Assembly: GCA_017303835.1 (NCBI GenBank)
Contig: JAFLBI010000002.1
Span: 186,001 to 250,000, forward strand
DNA: 64,000 nt
Source: Chitinophagales bacterium
GTDB lineage: Bacteria; Bacteroidota; Bacteroidia; Chitinophagales; Chitinophagaceae
Direction of reading: 5' to 3'
Of the stretch, positions 1 through 9,318 are shown piece by piece. Every line of letters begins with the position of its first letter. Positions within the stretch are counted from its first letter, which is position 1. Under the pieces are notes generated by a model. The model was given only the letters and a program-made list of their open reading frames with translations, did no database searches and had not been told where the DNA came from. The position numbers and the translations under genes are program-made.

Positions 1-1788
1 AGTAACAGATGTGATACTGTGTATATCGGTCCCAATGGAAAGTTGATACTCTTTGGTGCCAGTCCGAGAATGGAATGCAGTTTCTTCATCAATGAGGGAC
101 AAGTGATTTATGCACGCAATGGCTCACAGAATTTATTGAGTCATTCTGCTGACCAGTTAGCGATGGACCCCCAGCAATACCATCGCTTAATCGTTACTGC
201 GCCTGGAACTAAGACCATGCGCCACAGTATTAGTGTGCATGGTTTTGTACAATTGGCAGACGGAGTTACACTCGCAACAGATACTTGTGCTTTGAGATTG
301 AAAGCCAATGCAATCACTTCAGCCTATATCGCACCACTTGGAACTGCTAACATTACGTATGGTAGTACAGGAAAGATCAACGTTGAAAAATATTTCAGCG
401 GTGGCGGCAGAGCTGATCAGTTCCCTAGCAAGCGTGCTTTTCGTTTCATGGGGCATCCTTTCAGACATAGTATTGGTTTGAATGAATTGAATGGTGCTGG
501 AGAAATTGCTATTACCGGACAAGCAGGCACAGGTAATGGTTTTGATGCAAGCGGTACCAATAATCCTTCTGCTTTTCGCTATGATCCTGCAGCGGCCATC
601 AATACTACACATGAGGGGTTACAAGCCGGCTGGCAAGCGTTTACGCATACAAACGGACAAGCCAGTAATGCCTGGCGTGTTGGTCAGGGTATTAAAGTGT
701 TTTATCGTGGAGCCAAAGAACAGGGCATGGATGGTGGTTTAGGTTATACGGTACAGCCCACCATTGTTGCCATGGAGGGCAAAGTAAATACGGGTAATGT
801 TACCATCAATCTTACGCAGGGTCTGCATACCGGGTTTAATCTGGTGGCCAATCCTTATCCTGCATCTGTGCAGTTGAAGCATGTGCAGCGCACTGGTGTT
901 GGCGATTATATTTATCTGTGGCAAATTGATCGTGGTACCAGAGGTGGGTATACGGTGCATGATTTCTCAGAAGATATGGTCTTGCCGATAGGTGGTGCTT
1001 TCTTTGTGGAAGCGCTACAGTCGAATGCGCAGCTACAGTTTAGGGAATCAGATAAGACCACGCAGCCATCGGGTTTTGATTTGTTTCAAAACAATACAGC
1101 ACAGGCAGTAAAGAAAATATTACTCACACTTCGCTCGGATAAGATAGTTTGGGATCGCTGGGCCTTGCATTTGGAAGACAGCGCGAAAGAGAATTTCACG
1201 CGGGCTGATGCACCCAAGTTATTCAACCCGGATGCGAATCTTTTCAGTATAACAGCTGATGGCAAACAGGTGAGTGTTGATAAACGTCCGCCCACAAGTG
1301 CTCAGGTGCCCTTGGTGTTGCAACGGGTGCAGCCTGGACTGTATCAAATCGATATACAGACTCACGAATTAGAAAAGGACACCAATTGGTTGTTCATCGA
1401 TCATTTTACTAAAACCAAATTTCGATTGCATAGAGATACGGTGTATCGTTTTCAAGTATCAGCGGATACGAATACTTACGGAACTAAGCGTTTTGAAATA
1501 TTGAATAAGCGCTATTATCTGCCGCCGCGTAAGGAGCCTTATTTTATTGTTTATCCAGGTATTAGTCAGGATGGATTGCTGCAAATACGTTTGCAGGCAG
1601 ATACTGCTGCAGCAGAAGCAAGTATAGATATTGTTAACCTGCAGGGTGTGCGTGTTGCTGTGTACCATTTTGGTAAAACACGCAGGTTGGAGCAGACTTT
1701 GCGCTTGCAACAATTGCCCAAAGATCAATACGTGATTCGTTTGCATTTTGGTTCTATGACGCTAGTACGCAGATGGATATACCGATAA
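1..1788 (+). CDS. Secreted protein with T9SS-type C-terminal sorting domain (5' partial)
   Basis: The frame is open to the left edge, so the N-terminus lies outside the window; 595 residues are visible. I do not recognise a catalytic domain. The body is beta-rich, as in surface proteins of gliding Bacteroidota. The last ~80 residues (from FIVYPGISQDG to the terminal RRWIYR) have the spacing of a type A T9SS sorting domain: YP near its start, a DIVNLQGVRV strand in the middle, and a basic hydrophobic end. The inferred fate is export by the Sec and type IX systems and attachment to, or release from, the cell surface. A PID-CTERM mini-protein follows 10 nt later on the same strand. Identity as a T9SS cargo is fairly secure; function is unknown. 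Confidence 0.7.
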   Translation, partial: SNRCDTVYIGPNGKLILFGASPRMECSFFINEGQVIYARNGSQNLLSHSADQLAMDPQQYHRLIVTAPGTKTMRHSISVHGFVQLADGVTLATDTCALRLKANAITSAYIAPLGTANITYGSTGKINVEKYFSGGGRADQFPSKRAFRFMGHPFRHSIGLNELNGAGEIAITGQAGTGNGFDASGTNNPSAFRYDPAAAINTTHEGLQAGWQAFTHTNGQASNAWRVGQGIKVFYRGAKEQGMDGGLGYTVQPTIVAMEGKVNTGNVTINLTQGLHTGFNLVANPYPASVQLKHVQRTGVGDYIYLWQIDRGTRGGYTVHDFSEDMVLPIGGAFFVEALQSNAQLQFRESDKTTQPSGFDLFQNNTAQAVKKILLTLRSDKIVWDRWALHLEDSAKENFTRADAPKLFNPDANLFSITADGKQVSVDKRPPTSAQVPLVLQRVQPGLYQIDIQTHELEKDTNWLFIDHFTKTKFRLHRDTVYRFQVSADTNTYGTKRFEILNKRYYLPPRKEPYFIVYPGISQDGLLQIRLQADTAAAEASIDIVNLQGVRVAVYHFGKTRRLEQTLRLQQLPKDQYVIRLHFGSMTLVRRWIYR

Positions 1789-1798
1789 ACAGTTGTAT

Positions 1799-2005
1799 AT
1801 GCAAAGAAGAAAATGGATCATCCTCTTGATACTAACCTGTCTCTATTTTTCCGGCAAAGCACAGCCTGGTTTCAACAACAATGTAGAAGATGCACCTATT
1901 GATGGTGGGCTGAGTGTATTGTTGGCAGCAGGGGTTGGGTATGGGGCAAAAAAACTGCGCGATCAACAGATCGCGCAGCGGAAAGATGTTTGTGAGGATG
2001 ATTAA
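1799..2005 (+). CDS. PID-CTERM type small exported protein
   Basis: This 68-residue protein has an N-terminal hydrophobic signal (WIILLILTCLYFSGKAQ). It then carries the PID-CTERM signature DAPIDGGLSVLLAAGVGYGAKK: acidic-Pro-Ile-Asp-Gly-Gly, a short hydrophobic stretch, then Gly-Tyr-Gly-Ala-Lys-Lys. Such mini-proteins are frequent in Bacteroidota next to T9SS substrates; their role is not established. I chose the ATG at 1799 over an in-frame TTG two codons earlier because it leaves a normal lysine/arginine-rich signal start (MQRRK). It begins 10 nt after the preceding secreted-protein gene, so the two are probably cotranscribed. The stop overlaps the convergent DUF4293 gene by 4 nt. Confidence 0.75.
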   Translation: MQRRKWIILLILTCLYFSGKAQPGFNNNVEDAPIDGGLSVLLAAGVGYGAKKLRDQQIAQRKDVCEDD

Positions 2006-2424
2006 CGCAACCTATCTGCGCTCTTCACCAACTGATCATCTTGATAAATACCTCTTGCTGCAAGGAGCAGAAAGACCGGTACAAAAAAGGCGGTGAGTGC
2101 GGTAAGATCCAGATTGGCTTCTACAAAATTGGTCTTTTGCTGGAAGTACAATAAAATAGCTACTACAGATACTACTGTTGTTATGAGGGTAATCAATAAC
2201 TGACGCTTACGATCTTTATACATGAAAATAGCAACCAATGCCGCAACAGCTATAGCAATAGTCAAAATAAGGATAAACACATTTTGCATAGCAGTGAATT
2301 CGATCCATGTTTTCTGATTAGTAGCTGCGTCTAATTTGTTACCACTAAAAAAAGAGAGACGCAAAGTGGCTGCTTCCAGCACAGCCGCAAGCAATAACCA
2401 AACAGTTTGTAAACGTTGTAGCAT
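2002..2424 (-). CDS. DUF4293 family membrane protein
   Basis: A 140-residue integral membrane protein with four predicted transmembrane helices, near residues 5-25, 45-65, 75-95 and 105-125. The start MLQRLQTVWLLLAAVLEAAT and the closing acidic/basic tail fit the Bacteroidota-specific DUF4293 family. Function is unknown. It lies 9 nt downstream of glyA on the same strand, so it is probably read from the glyA promoter. Its stop overlaps that of the PID-CTERM gene on the opposite strand. Confidence 0.8.
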   Translation of the reverse strand: MLQRLQTVWLLLAAVLEAATLRLSFFSGNKLDAATNQKTWIEFTAMQNVFILILTIAIAVAALVAIFMYKDRKRQLLITLITTVVSVVAILLYFQQKTNFVEANLDLTALTAFFVPVFLLLAARGIYQDDQLVKSADRLR

Positions 2425-2433
2425 AGTACTAAT

Positions 2434-3720
2434 TTAACCAAGTTCAGGATATAAAGGGAACTGCTCCATAAAGCTGTTCACTTCTTTTTTCAATGCAGCC
2501 AGTTTAGCACTGTCATCAGCATTCATCAGCACACTATCAATGGTATTCACTACAAACTCCATATGTGCTTCCTGCATACCACGAGTCGTAATTGCAGCAA
2601 CACCAAAACGAATACCTGATGTTACAAATGCACTCTTGTCATCATAAGGAACCATGTTCTTGTTAGCGGTAATATCTGCATGGCCCAATACTTGTTCTGC
2701 TTTTTTACCACTGATATTCTTATTGCGTAGGTCAATCAGCATCAGGTGGTTATCGGTTCCGCCGCTGGTGATATGGTAGCCTCTGTCCACAAATGCTTTG
2801 GCCATGGCCTGTGCATTCTTTTGTACTTGTTGTTGGTATACCAGAAACTCATCAGTCAGAATCTCACCGAAGGCAATGGCTTTGGCGGCAATCACATGTT
2901 CCAAAGGACCACCCTGTGTGCCGGGGAACACAGCCATATCAATCAGGTTACTCATCATGCGGAGATTACCCTTGGGGTCTGTAAGACCGAAAGGATTTTC
3001 GAAATCCTTTTTCATCAGGATAATACCACCACGTGGGCCGCGCAATGTTTTATGTGTTGTAGAAGTAACGAAATGGCAATGATCAAATGGGGAGTTCAGT
3101 AAACCTTTGGCGATCAAACCCGCAGGGTGTGCCATATCTGCCATCACAAAAGCACCTACTTCATCGGCTACTTTGCGGATACGTGCATAATCCCAATCAC
3201 GGCTATAAGCACTCGCACCGCATATGATTAGTTTTGGTTTTACTTCACGGGCTTTTGCTTCCAACATTTCATAATCCACCAAACCAGTTTCTTTGGTAAC
3301 TGCATAGAAATGTGGCTTGTATAATTTACCGCTGAAGTTTACTGCAGAACCATGCGTGAGGTGACCGCCCATGCTCAGGTCGAGACCGAGAATAGGATCA
3401 CCGGGCTGCAAGATGGCCAGCATCAATGCTGCGTTGGCTTGCGCACCACTGTGTGGTTGTACGTTGGCATATTCTACGCCAAAGATTTGCTTCAGTCGGT
3501 CAATGGCAATTTGCTCAGTCTGATCCACAATTTCACAACCACCATAGTATCTTCTGCCAGGGTAGCCTTCCGCATACTTATTCGTCATCACATGCCCCAT
3601 GGCCTGCATCACTTGCAGACTAGTAAAGTTTTCCGATGCAATCAGTTCAATGCCTCTTCTTTGTCTGGCCAGTTCCTGATTGATTAAATCAAATACAACC
3701 TGATCTCTTTGCATTGCCAT
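2434..3720 (-). CDS. glyA: Serine hydroxymethyltransferase
   Basis: PLP enzyme that interconverts serine + tetrahydrofolate with glycine + 5,10-methylenetetrahydrofolate, the main one-carbon entry point, in the cytoplasm. About 428 residues, the usual length. Visible hallmarks are [11 protein letters not shown] near the start, [15 protein letters not shown], the PLP-lysine segment [13 protein letters not shown] and [11 protein letters not shown]. An in-frame TTG lies four codons upstream at 3732, but that TTG is part of a TAGTTTTG promoter box, so I start at the ATG at 3720 (MAMQRDQ). FolD, which uses the same folate pool, is elsewhere in the window at 16.6 kb. Identification is secure; only the start is uncertain by a few codons. 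Confidence 0.97.
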   Translation of the reverse strand: MAMQRDQVVFDLINQELARQRRGIELIASENFTSLQVMQAMGHVMTNKYAEGYPGRRYYGGCEIVDQTEQIAIDRLKQIFGVEYANVQPHSGAQANAALMLAILQPGDPILGLDLSMGGHLTHGSAVNFSGKLYKPHFYAVTKETGLVDYEMLEAKAREVKPKLIICGASAYSRDWDYARIRKVADEVGAFVMADMAHPAGLIAKGLLNSPFDHCHFVTSTTHKTLRGPRGGIILMKKDFENPFGLTDPKGNLRMMSNLIDMAVFPGTQGGPLEHVIAAKAIAFGEILTDEFLVYQQQVQKNAQAMAKAFVDRGYHITSGGTDNHLMLIDLRNKNISGKKAEQVLGHADITANKNMVPYDDKSAFVTSGIRFGVAAITTRGMQEAHMEFVVNTIDSVLMNADDSAKLAALKKEVNSFMEQFPLYPELG

Positions 3721-3729
3721 AATTTTCGC

Positions 3730-3737
3730 CAAAACTA
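3730..3737 (-). promoter_or_regulatory. Bacteroidota -7 promoter box of glyA
   Basis: On the minus strand this reads TAGTTTTG, an exact match to the TAnnTTTG -7 consensus. It sits 9 nt before the chosen glyA ATG. It explains why the upstream TTG is not likely to be the start. Confidence 0.6.
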
Positions 3738-3812
3738 CTGCATGCCTAAGAGAAGTCCATAAAATTGTAGACCTTGATTATCAAGCAACTATCCACAATC
3801 ATTGCCCATTTT

Positions 3813-3886
3813 GGGGGATTTCCCTAATTTCACGCCCGCTTGAGGGCAAGCGAATAAGTGCGAATGAACCGAGCGTAAAATCCCCC
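3813..3886 (+). promoter_or_regulatory. Nested inverted repeats in the leader of the nucleotidyltransferase gene
   Basis: GGGGGATTT (3813-3821) pairs perfectly with AAATCCCCC (3878-3886). Inside lies CGCTTG (3837-3842) pairing with CAAGCG (3847-3852) around an AGGG loop. The outer stem ends 6 nt before the ATG at 3893. A fold here would occlude the start region, so it may be a translational control element; no known riboswitch was recognised. Confidence 0.45.
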
Positions 3887-3892
3887 TGGTTA

Positions 3893-4885
3893 ATGAAAGC
3901 AATCATACCCGTGGCTGGTGCAGGTGCCAAACTGAGGCCACATACATATACCCAACCCAAGGCTTTGATCCCCATCGCGGGCAAAACCATTCTCAGCTTT
4001 ATTGTTGATCAATTGCATGAAGCAGGTATCAATGAGTTTATTTTCATCGTAGGCTATCTCGGTGAAAAAATTCATGAATACGTAGAGCAAACCTATCCTG
4101 ATCTTACCACACATTTTGTGTATCAGAATGAAAGACAGGGTACAGGACACGCGATTGAACTCACTAAGAACATCGTAGGTGATGATGAAGTATTCGTGGT
4201 CTTGGGTGATACCATCTGCGAATTTGATGTGAAGGAAGTGCTGGATAGTCCTTACAGCATGTTGGGTGTAAAGAAAGTAGATGATCCACGCAATTTTGGT
4301 GTAGCCAGTATTGGTGAAGACGGATTTATTGAGCAAGTAGTAGAAAAGCCTGCCATTCCAAAGAGCAATATGGCGCTGGTGGGTTTGTATAAAATCAAGG
4401 AATCAGATTTTCTGTTTGAATGTCTGCATCACTTGTTTGTGCAAGACATCAAGAGCCATGGTGAGTATAACTTAACCGATGCGTTGGATTGCATGATTCG
4501 TCGCGGTGCCAAGTTCAAATCTTTCAAAGTGAAGAACTGGTTCGATTGCGGTAAGAAAGAATCACTGCTGGAAAGCAATGCTACATTGCTGAAGAAAACT
4601 GGAGGCAATGTAGAAGACGGTCATGGTTTTCAAGATACGATCATCATTCCGCCGGTAAGTATTGCGCCGGGTTGTACGATTAAGAATAGTATCATTGGTC
4701 CGCACGTTGCGATTGGCGCAAATACTACTATTGAATATTCCATTGTTCGTGATAGTATCATTGGTTCATATACCAATTTGTTTGAAGTGGTGTTGGATAA
4801 TTCATTGATTGGTAGTGATGCTGCAGTAAAAGGTTTGAGTAGAAGTCTGAATATCGGCGACAATACAGAAATCGACTTTGGTTAA
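3893..4885 (+). CDS. Sugar-phosphate nucleotidyltransferase with C-terminal hexapeptide repeats
   Basis: A 330-residue cytoplasmic enzyme. The N-terminal nucleotidyltransferase domain (about 1-235) has the signature GAGAKLRPHTYTQPKALIPI, i.e. the G-x-G-x-R/K-L-x-P...PK phosphate-binding loop, and a VVLGDTICEF metal-binding Asp. Residues ~245-325 are hexapeptide (left-handed beta-helix) repeats such as IAPGCTIKNSIIGPHVAIGANTTI. This is the layout of glucose-1-phosphate thymidylyl/uridylyltransferases and of GlmU-like proteins, activating a sugar 1-phosphate for envelope polysaccharide synthesis. The exact sugar cannot be read from the sequence. No polysaccharide genes adjoin it. An intrinsic terminator follows at 4907. 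Confidence 0.88.
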   Translation: MKAIIPVAGAGAKLRPHTYTQPKALIPIAGKTILSFIVDQLHEAGINEFIFIVGYLGEKIHEYVEQTYPDLTTHFVYQNERQGTGHAIELTKNIVGDDEVFVVLGDTICEFDVKEVLDSPYSMLGVKKVDDPRNFGVASIGEDGFIEQVVEKPAIPKSNMALVGLYKIKESDFLFECLHHLFVQDIKSHGEYNLTDALDCMIRRGAKFKSFKVKNWFDCGKKESLLESNATLLKKTGGNVEDGHGFQDTIIIPPVSIAPGCTIKNSIIGPHVAIGANTTIEYSIVRDSIIGSYTNLFEVVLDNSLIGSDAAVKGLSRSLNIGDNTEIDFG

Positions 4886-4906
4886 TCCATAAAAATATTT
4901 TTAGTG

Positions 4907-4929
4907 AAGGACCCAACGGGTCCTTTTTT
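4907..4929 (+). terminator. Intrinsic terminator after the nucleotidyltransferase
   Basis: AAGGACCC (4907-4914), loop AAC, GGGTCCTT (4918-4925), followed by a run of T to 4929. A perfect 8-bp stem with a U-tract. Confidence 0.9.
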
Positions 4930-4953
4930 GTTATCAGCTGTTTACCTTTAAGT

Positions 4954-5907
4954 ATGCAGATGAATCAACGTATCACCCAATTATTGGGAATTGAGTATCC
5001 CATTATTCAAGCAGGCATGGTTTGGGTAAGTGGTTGGAAGTTGGCCAGTGCCGTGTGTAATGCGGGCGGTTTGGGTATTATTGGTGCAGGTAGTATGTAT
5101 CCTGATGTGCTGCGCGAGCATATTCAGCAATGCAAAGCGGCTACCAATAAACCATTCGGCGTGAACCTACCCTTGTTGTATCCGGATATTGAGCAACAAA
5201 TAGCGATCATTATCGAAGAAAAAGTGCCGGTGGTCTTTACGAGTGCAGGTAATCCAGGAACATGGACGAATAAACTGAAAGCACACGGTATCAAAGTGGT
5301 TCATGTGGTGAGTAGTAGCAAGTTTGCACAGAAAGCGGAACAAGCCGGATGTGATGCGGTGGTAGCTGAGGGTTTTGAAGCTGGTGGGCATAATGGGCGA
5401 GAAGAAACCACCACCATGGTGTTGATTCCTTTGGTGAAAGCAGCGGTAAAGATTCCTGTGATTGCTGCAGGCGGTATTGCAACTGGCCGACAAATGTTGG
5501 CAGCCATGGTCTTGGGAGCAGATGGGGTGCAGATTGGTAGCCGATTTGTGTGTACTAACGAAGCATCTGCGCATCCTGATTTTAAGCAAGCCATTATCCA
5601 AGCAAAAGAAGGTGATACTTTGTTGCAGATGAAGAAAACTGTACCAGTTCGTTTATTGAAGAATGTATTTGCAGATCAGGTGCGCGAAGCTGAGTTGCGC
5701 GGTGCGGATGCTGCAGAGTTGAATCAATTACTTGGCCGAGGCAGAGCCAAGAAGGGCATGTTTGAAGGCGATATGGAACAAGGTGAGCTGGAGATTGGAC
5801 AAGTAAGTGCGATGATGCAATCCATTCAACCTGCAGCAGCAGTTGTACAAGAGATCTGGAATGATTTTCAATCGGCACTCAATGACCCATTACACTCACT
5901 TGTGTAA
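4954..5907 (+). CDS. Nitronate monooxygenase / NAD(P)H-dependent flavin oxidoreductase
   Basis: A 317-residue FMN-dependent TIM-barrel protein of the nitronate monooxygenase (2-nitropropane dioxygenase) family, which oxidises alkyl nitronates; some relatives are enoyl-ACP reductases of the FabK type. Visible motifs are PIIQAGMVWVSGWKLASAV at the N-terminus, NAGGLGIIGAG, the flavin-phosphate segment IAAGGIATGRQMLAAMVLGADGVQIGSRF, and EGFEAGGHNGREETTTM carrying the family His. The physiological substrate is not deducible. ATGs at 4954 and 4960 are both possible; a TACCTTTA box ends 4 nt before the first. The 3' end overlaps the convergent dehydrogenase gene by 12 nt. Confidence 0.88.
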   Translation: MQMNQRITQLLGIEYPIIQAGMVWVSGWKLASAVCNAGGLGIIGAGSMYPDVLREHIQQCKAATNKPFGVNLPLLYPDIEQQIAIIIEEKVPVVFTSAGNPGTWTNKLKAHGIKVVHVVSSSKFAQKAEQAGCDAVVAEGFEAGGHNGREETTTMVLIPLVKAAVKIPVIAAGGIATGRQMLAAMVLGADGVQIGSRFVCTNEASAHPDFKQAIIQAKEGDTLLQMKKTVPVRLLKNVFADQVREAELRGADAAELNQLLGRGRAKKGMFEGDMEQGELEIGQVSAMMQSIQPAAAVVQEIWNDFQSALNDPLHSLV

Positions 5908-6651
5908 GTAAAAAGAGTTGGCTTGAGCTAAGCAGGTGATGGTTAAATCATTGATACAAACATGCTCCGGTAAATTGGCGCAATAAAAAGCCGTGTCTGC
6001 AATGTCTTTTGCTACTAAGGGTTGATAACCTTCATACACAGTTGCAGCTTTGTTTTCATCTCCTTTAAAGCGCACAATTGAAAATTCTGTTTCTGCTGCA
6101 CCGGGATGAATCGCCGTTACTTTGATGCGGTGTGGCAACAAATCAATACGCATGGCTTTGCTGATGGCATCTACTGCATGTTTGCTTGCGCAATAGGCAT
6201 TACCATCTTTATACACTTCTTTGCCAGCGGTTGAACCAATATTGATGATATGGCCTGTCTTACGTGCAATCATCAATGGTAATACAGCTTTGCTTACATA
6301 CATCAATCCTTTTACATTGGTATCCATCATCGTATCCCAATCATCCAAATTGGCCTGATCGAAAGAATCACGACCTAATGCAAGACCTGCATTGTTCACC
6401 AATACATCAATGCTTTGCCAGTTTTGTGGTAAGGATTCAATGGCCGCAAAAACTGCTTTGCGATTTTGTACATCAAAACAAAGGGTATGCACAGCTATGC
6501 CAAATTTTTGCTGTAGTTCTGTTGCAAGCGAGTCAAGTCGGTCTGCTCTTCTGCCGGTGATGATACAATTCCATTGAGCAGCAGCAAAAGTTTCTGCAAT
6601 CGCTTTTCCAAAACCTGAAGTGGCACCGGTAATCAGAATCGTCTTTGGCAT
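5896..6651 (-). CDS. Short-chain dehydrogenase (YdfG-like)
   Basis: A 251-residue classical SDR. It has the Rossmann NAD(P)-binding motif TGATSGFGKAIAETFA at residues 8-23, NNAGLALG (NAG motif), and the catalytic Ser-Tyr-Lys set in INIGSTAGKEVYKDGNAYCASKHA. The arginine-rich GRRADRL after beta-2 suggests NADP. Overall closest in feel to YdfG-type 3-hydroxy acid / serine dehydrogenases; the true substrate is unknown. The start at 6651 (MPKTILITGA) was preferred over one seven codons upstream because it places the first beta strand normally. Confidence 0.9.
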   Translation of the reverse strand: MPKTILITGATSGFGKAIAETFAAAQWNCIITGRRADRLDSLATELQQKFGIAVHTLCFDVQNRKAVFAAIESLPQNWQSIDVLVNNAGLALGRDSFDQANLDDWDTMMDTNVKGLMYVSKAVLPLMIARKTGHIINIGSTAGKEVYKDGNAYCASKHAVDAISKAMRIDLLPHRIKVTAIHPGAAETEFSIVRFKGDENKAATVYEGYQPLVAKDIADTAFYCANLPEHVCINDLTITCLAQANSFYLHK

Positions 6652-6699
6652 ATGATCGACTTTAGGTCGCAAAGGAATGAAAATAATAGCTAGACTCCG

Positions 6700-9318
6700 T
6701 TATCTGATTAAAATGAAACTACCTTTTTTCTGAACACGTTTGCCAGTATAGTCTATTGCTTCTGCCTGATATACGTAAGTGCCTGCTGGCTGAGCTATGC
6801 CGTCATAGATACCATCCCAGCCCTTATTCAATTCGCGGGTAGTGAAAACAAGTTGTCCCCATCTATTAAAAATGCTGAACTGAACAATGGAGCTGATGCC
6901 AACGGGGATGGGTTTGAAAACATCGTTCCTGCCGTCTTTATTGGGCGTAAACGCAGAAGGAATCCAGAGTTCAGGGTCTGTTTGAAACACACGAACCTTA
7001 ATGAAATCTTCTCCATAACAGCCGCCCGGACCGGTTACCCTTACCCGGTACAAAACAGAATCTGTTCCCAAACTGATTGTCGCAACTGGGTTAGCAATGT
7101 TTGGATCATTTAAGCCAATATTGGGTGTCCAATTAAATTGAAAATCTGGTGTGCTGCTGACTGCAAATAAGCGTAGTGGTTGATTGGCTACAACAGCGGT
7201 ATCACTGCCAGCATTCACAGTAATCGGCGGCACTACCGTGACTCTTACAGAATCTTGAAAAGGTTTAGGGCATCCAATAGTATCTCTTACAGTTAAATAA
7301 TAAGTGGTCGTTCGGGAAGGCCCAGCAATAGGGTTGAGTGTATTGCTGCCTAATAAAGATGCTGCTGGCGACCAGCTGAAACTGGAGCCTACAATTCTTC
7401 CGTTCAATTGTATCCTTTCACCAAAACAGATTGCAGTGTCTTCAGTAACATTTGCCTGTGGGTATGGTGTTACAAAAACTGTAATAGAATCTCTTGCCTG
7501 ACAATAGCCTAGATTGGCTGTTACCAAATATTTTGTTGTAACCAATGGAGTAGCTATCGGATTTTTTGTTCGTGAATTATTAAGGCCGGTTGCTGGAGAC
7601 CATTGATAACTTGTGGCGAAGCTGGTTGGTCTTATAGTGATATTATCACTTAAACAAATGCCGGTATCTCTAGGTAATTCAACCGAAATAAAATCAAGCA
7701 CATTTACAGTGAGTGAGTCTATGTTCTGGCAGCCATTATCATTAACTGTTACATAATACTTGGTTGTGTCTTTGGGAAAGACAATTGGGTTGGCTGTATT
7801 TCCCCTGAGCATATTTGTTTTCGGAAACCAGTCAACAATACCTGTAGGGATATTGGTTAGGATTGGTACCGAGTCAATGCTACAAATAAGTGTATCTCTG
7901 AAGGGAAGTGGTATCAGTGGTTTGTCTCTTACTGCGAGCGTAATGACGGTATCTGCTTCGCAGCCCTTGCTGTTTCGGATATAGAGTCTGATATCTCTGT
8001 TGCCAGCGTTGGGATAAGTATATCTGGGATTATACTGAGAAGAAGTATCTGTTGTGATGGATGTTTCGCCAAAATCCCATGCCACACTGTCAATCACCCC
8101 ATAGCGTGTAAAAGAAGTATTGTTAAACTGAAATGGGTTAAGGTAACAAGTGCCAGTGATATTAAAGGAAGGTACAAAACCTGGATACACTTTTACTGTA
8201 GCTGTAGTAGAATCTGCGCAGCCGCCTACGGTTCTTACACGCAACTTCAGTCGGTAAGTACCTGTATCAGGATAAGTGAAAGTGGGTGTAGGTTGAGATG
8301 TAGTGTCAATCAAAGGTCTGCCTGTTCCAAATGTCCATAGATAACTATTGATATCAGACGAAGTTGATTGGTTGAAAAAGCTCAAGGTGAATCCGTCACA
8401 GGAAATATACTGTGGATCTAATCTCGCAGCTGATATTTGGCAATTCGCAACGGTGACATGGATCTCCTTTCGGGTAATACCAACCAAAAATCCATTTCTA
8501 AACTCGCTTACGCAAACCGCAACAACATAATCGCCAACAGTATTTGGCGTAGTACCTGAAATGAGGCCTGTTCTTGGATCAATACGTACTTGGGCACCTA
8601 ATGGCTGTGCACCTGAGAATCCGGGATTATAAAAAACGCTGTTGTAAGGCGGTGGACTTGGTGGATTTGGCTGAACACCTGTTCCTGTATTGTCTCCACC
8701 AATAATGCCATCGCAGAATGCATAACTTAATGAGTCGCCATCAGGATCTGAAGCACTAAAATCAAAATTGATGGGAGAGTTATAGCAAACAACAGCGGTA
8801 TCTTTTTGTGCAAATACTGGGCTACTGTTATTCGCAAAACTAAATGTGGTTATGGTACCTGGGATTGTATTGGTGTAAGTTACCCCAACGGTGTTAGACT
8901 GACTGACGTTGACAATGCCTGCAATTCTACAACAGCGCTGTACGGCCAGGGTGTAAACACCTGTTGTTACTGGCAGTTCCACAATTTGTTCGTAGCGATC
9001 AATTCTGTAACAAACTCTGGGTGCAGGATTAATGCATGGGTCAAAACTACTTTTGTTTAAAATATCCGTACCAGTTAACCTGACCGTATGTTGTTGCACT
9101 AATGAAGCTCCTGAATAAATTCCAAGATATACTTGCTGATCAACCTGAGCGGGAGTGGAATTACAATCGAGGTATTGTCTGACAATAATTTGATACCTGT
9201 TGGTATTGTTTGCACCTGCACCCAAATAGATGTATTGCACCCAGCCACCCTTAAGGTGATTGGCCATAGCAGGAATTGCTAATAGCATGCAGCAGTATAA
9301 CCAGCAAATTTTCTTCAT
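6700..9318 (-). CDS. Large secreted PKD-repeat protein with gliding-motility-type (CHU_C) C-terminal domain
   Basis: An 872-residue surface or secreted protein. A signal peptide (MKKICWLYCCMLLAIPAMA) is followed by a beta-sandwich region and several PKD/Ig-like repeats (e.g. SYLWTFGTGRP...YPDTGTYRLKLRV). Short repeats of the type DTAICxGxxIxL...SPxxxLxxxNTxNPIAxPxxTTxYxV follow. It ends with LWIPSAFTPNKDGRNDVFKP and FNRWGQLVFTTRELNKGWDG, the hallmark of the gliding motility-associated, T9SS type B sorting domain (about residues 785-872). Paired cysteines in the repeats suggest disulfides. Likely an adhesin or matrix protein; no enzyme domain seen. The ATG abuts the stop of the upstream hydrolase gene on the same strand. 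Confidence 0.9.
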   Translation of the reverse strand: MKKICWLYCCMLLAIPAMANHLKGGWVQYIYLGAGANNTNRYQIIVRQYLDCNSTPAQVDQQVYLGIYSGASLVQQHTVRLTGTDILNKSSFDPCINPAPRVCYRIDRYEQIVELPVTTGVYTLAVQRCCRIAGIVNVSQSNTVGVTYTNTIPGTITTFSFANNSSPVFAQKDTAVVCYNSPINFDFSASDPDGDSLSYAFCDGIIGGDNTGTGVQPNPPSPPPYNSVFYNPGFSGAQPLGAQVRIDPRTGLISGTTPNTVGDYVVAVCVSEFRNGFLVGITRKEIHVTVANCQISAARLDPQYISCDGFTLSFFNQSTSSDINSYLWTFGTGRPLIDTTSQPTPTFTYPDTGTYRLKLRVRTVGGCADSTTATVKVYPGFVPSFNITGTCYLNPFQFNNTSFTRYGVIDSVAWDFGETSITTDTSSQYNPRYTYPNAGNRDIRLYIRNSKGCEADTVITLAVRDKPLIPLPFRDTLICSIDSVPILTNIPTGIVDWFPKTNMLRGNTANPIVFPKDTTKYYVTVNDNGCQNIDSLTVNVLDFISVELPRDTGICLSDNITIRPTSFATSYQWSPATGLNNSRTKNPIATPLVTTKYLVTANLGYCQARDSITVFVTPYPQANVTEDTAICFGERIQLNGRIVGSSFSWSPAASLLGSNTLNPIAGPSRTTTYYLTVRDTIGCPKPFQDSVRVTVVPPITVNAGSDTAVVANQPLRLFAVSSTPDFQFNWTPNIGLNDPNIANPVATISLGTDSVLYRVRVTGPGGCYGEDFIKVRVFQTDPELWIPSAFTPNKDGRNDVFKPIPVGISSIVQFSIFNRWGQLVFTTRELNKGWDGIYDGIAQPAGTYVYQAEAIDYTGKRVQKKGSFILIR

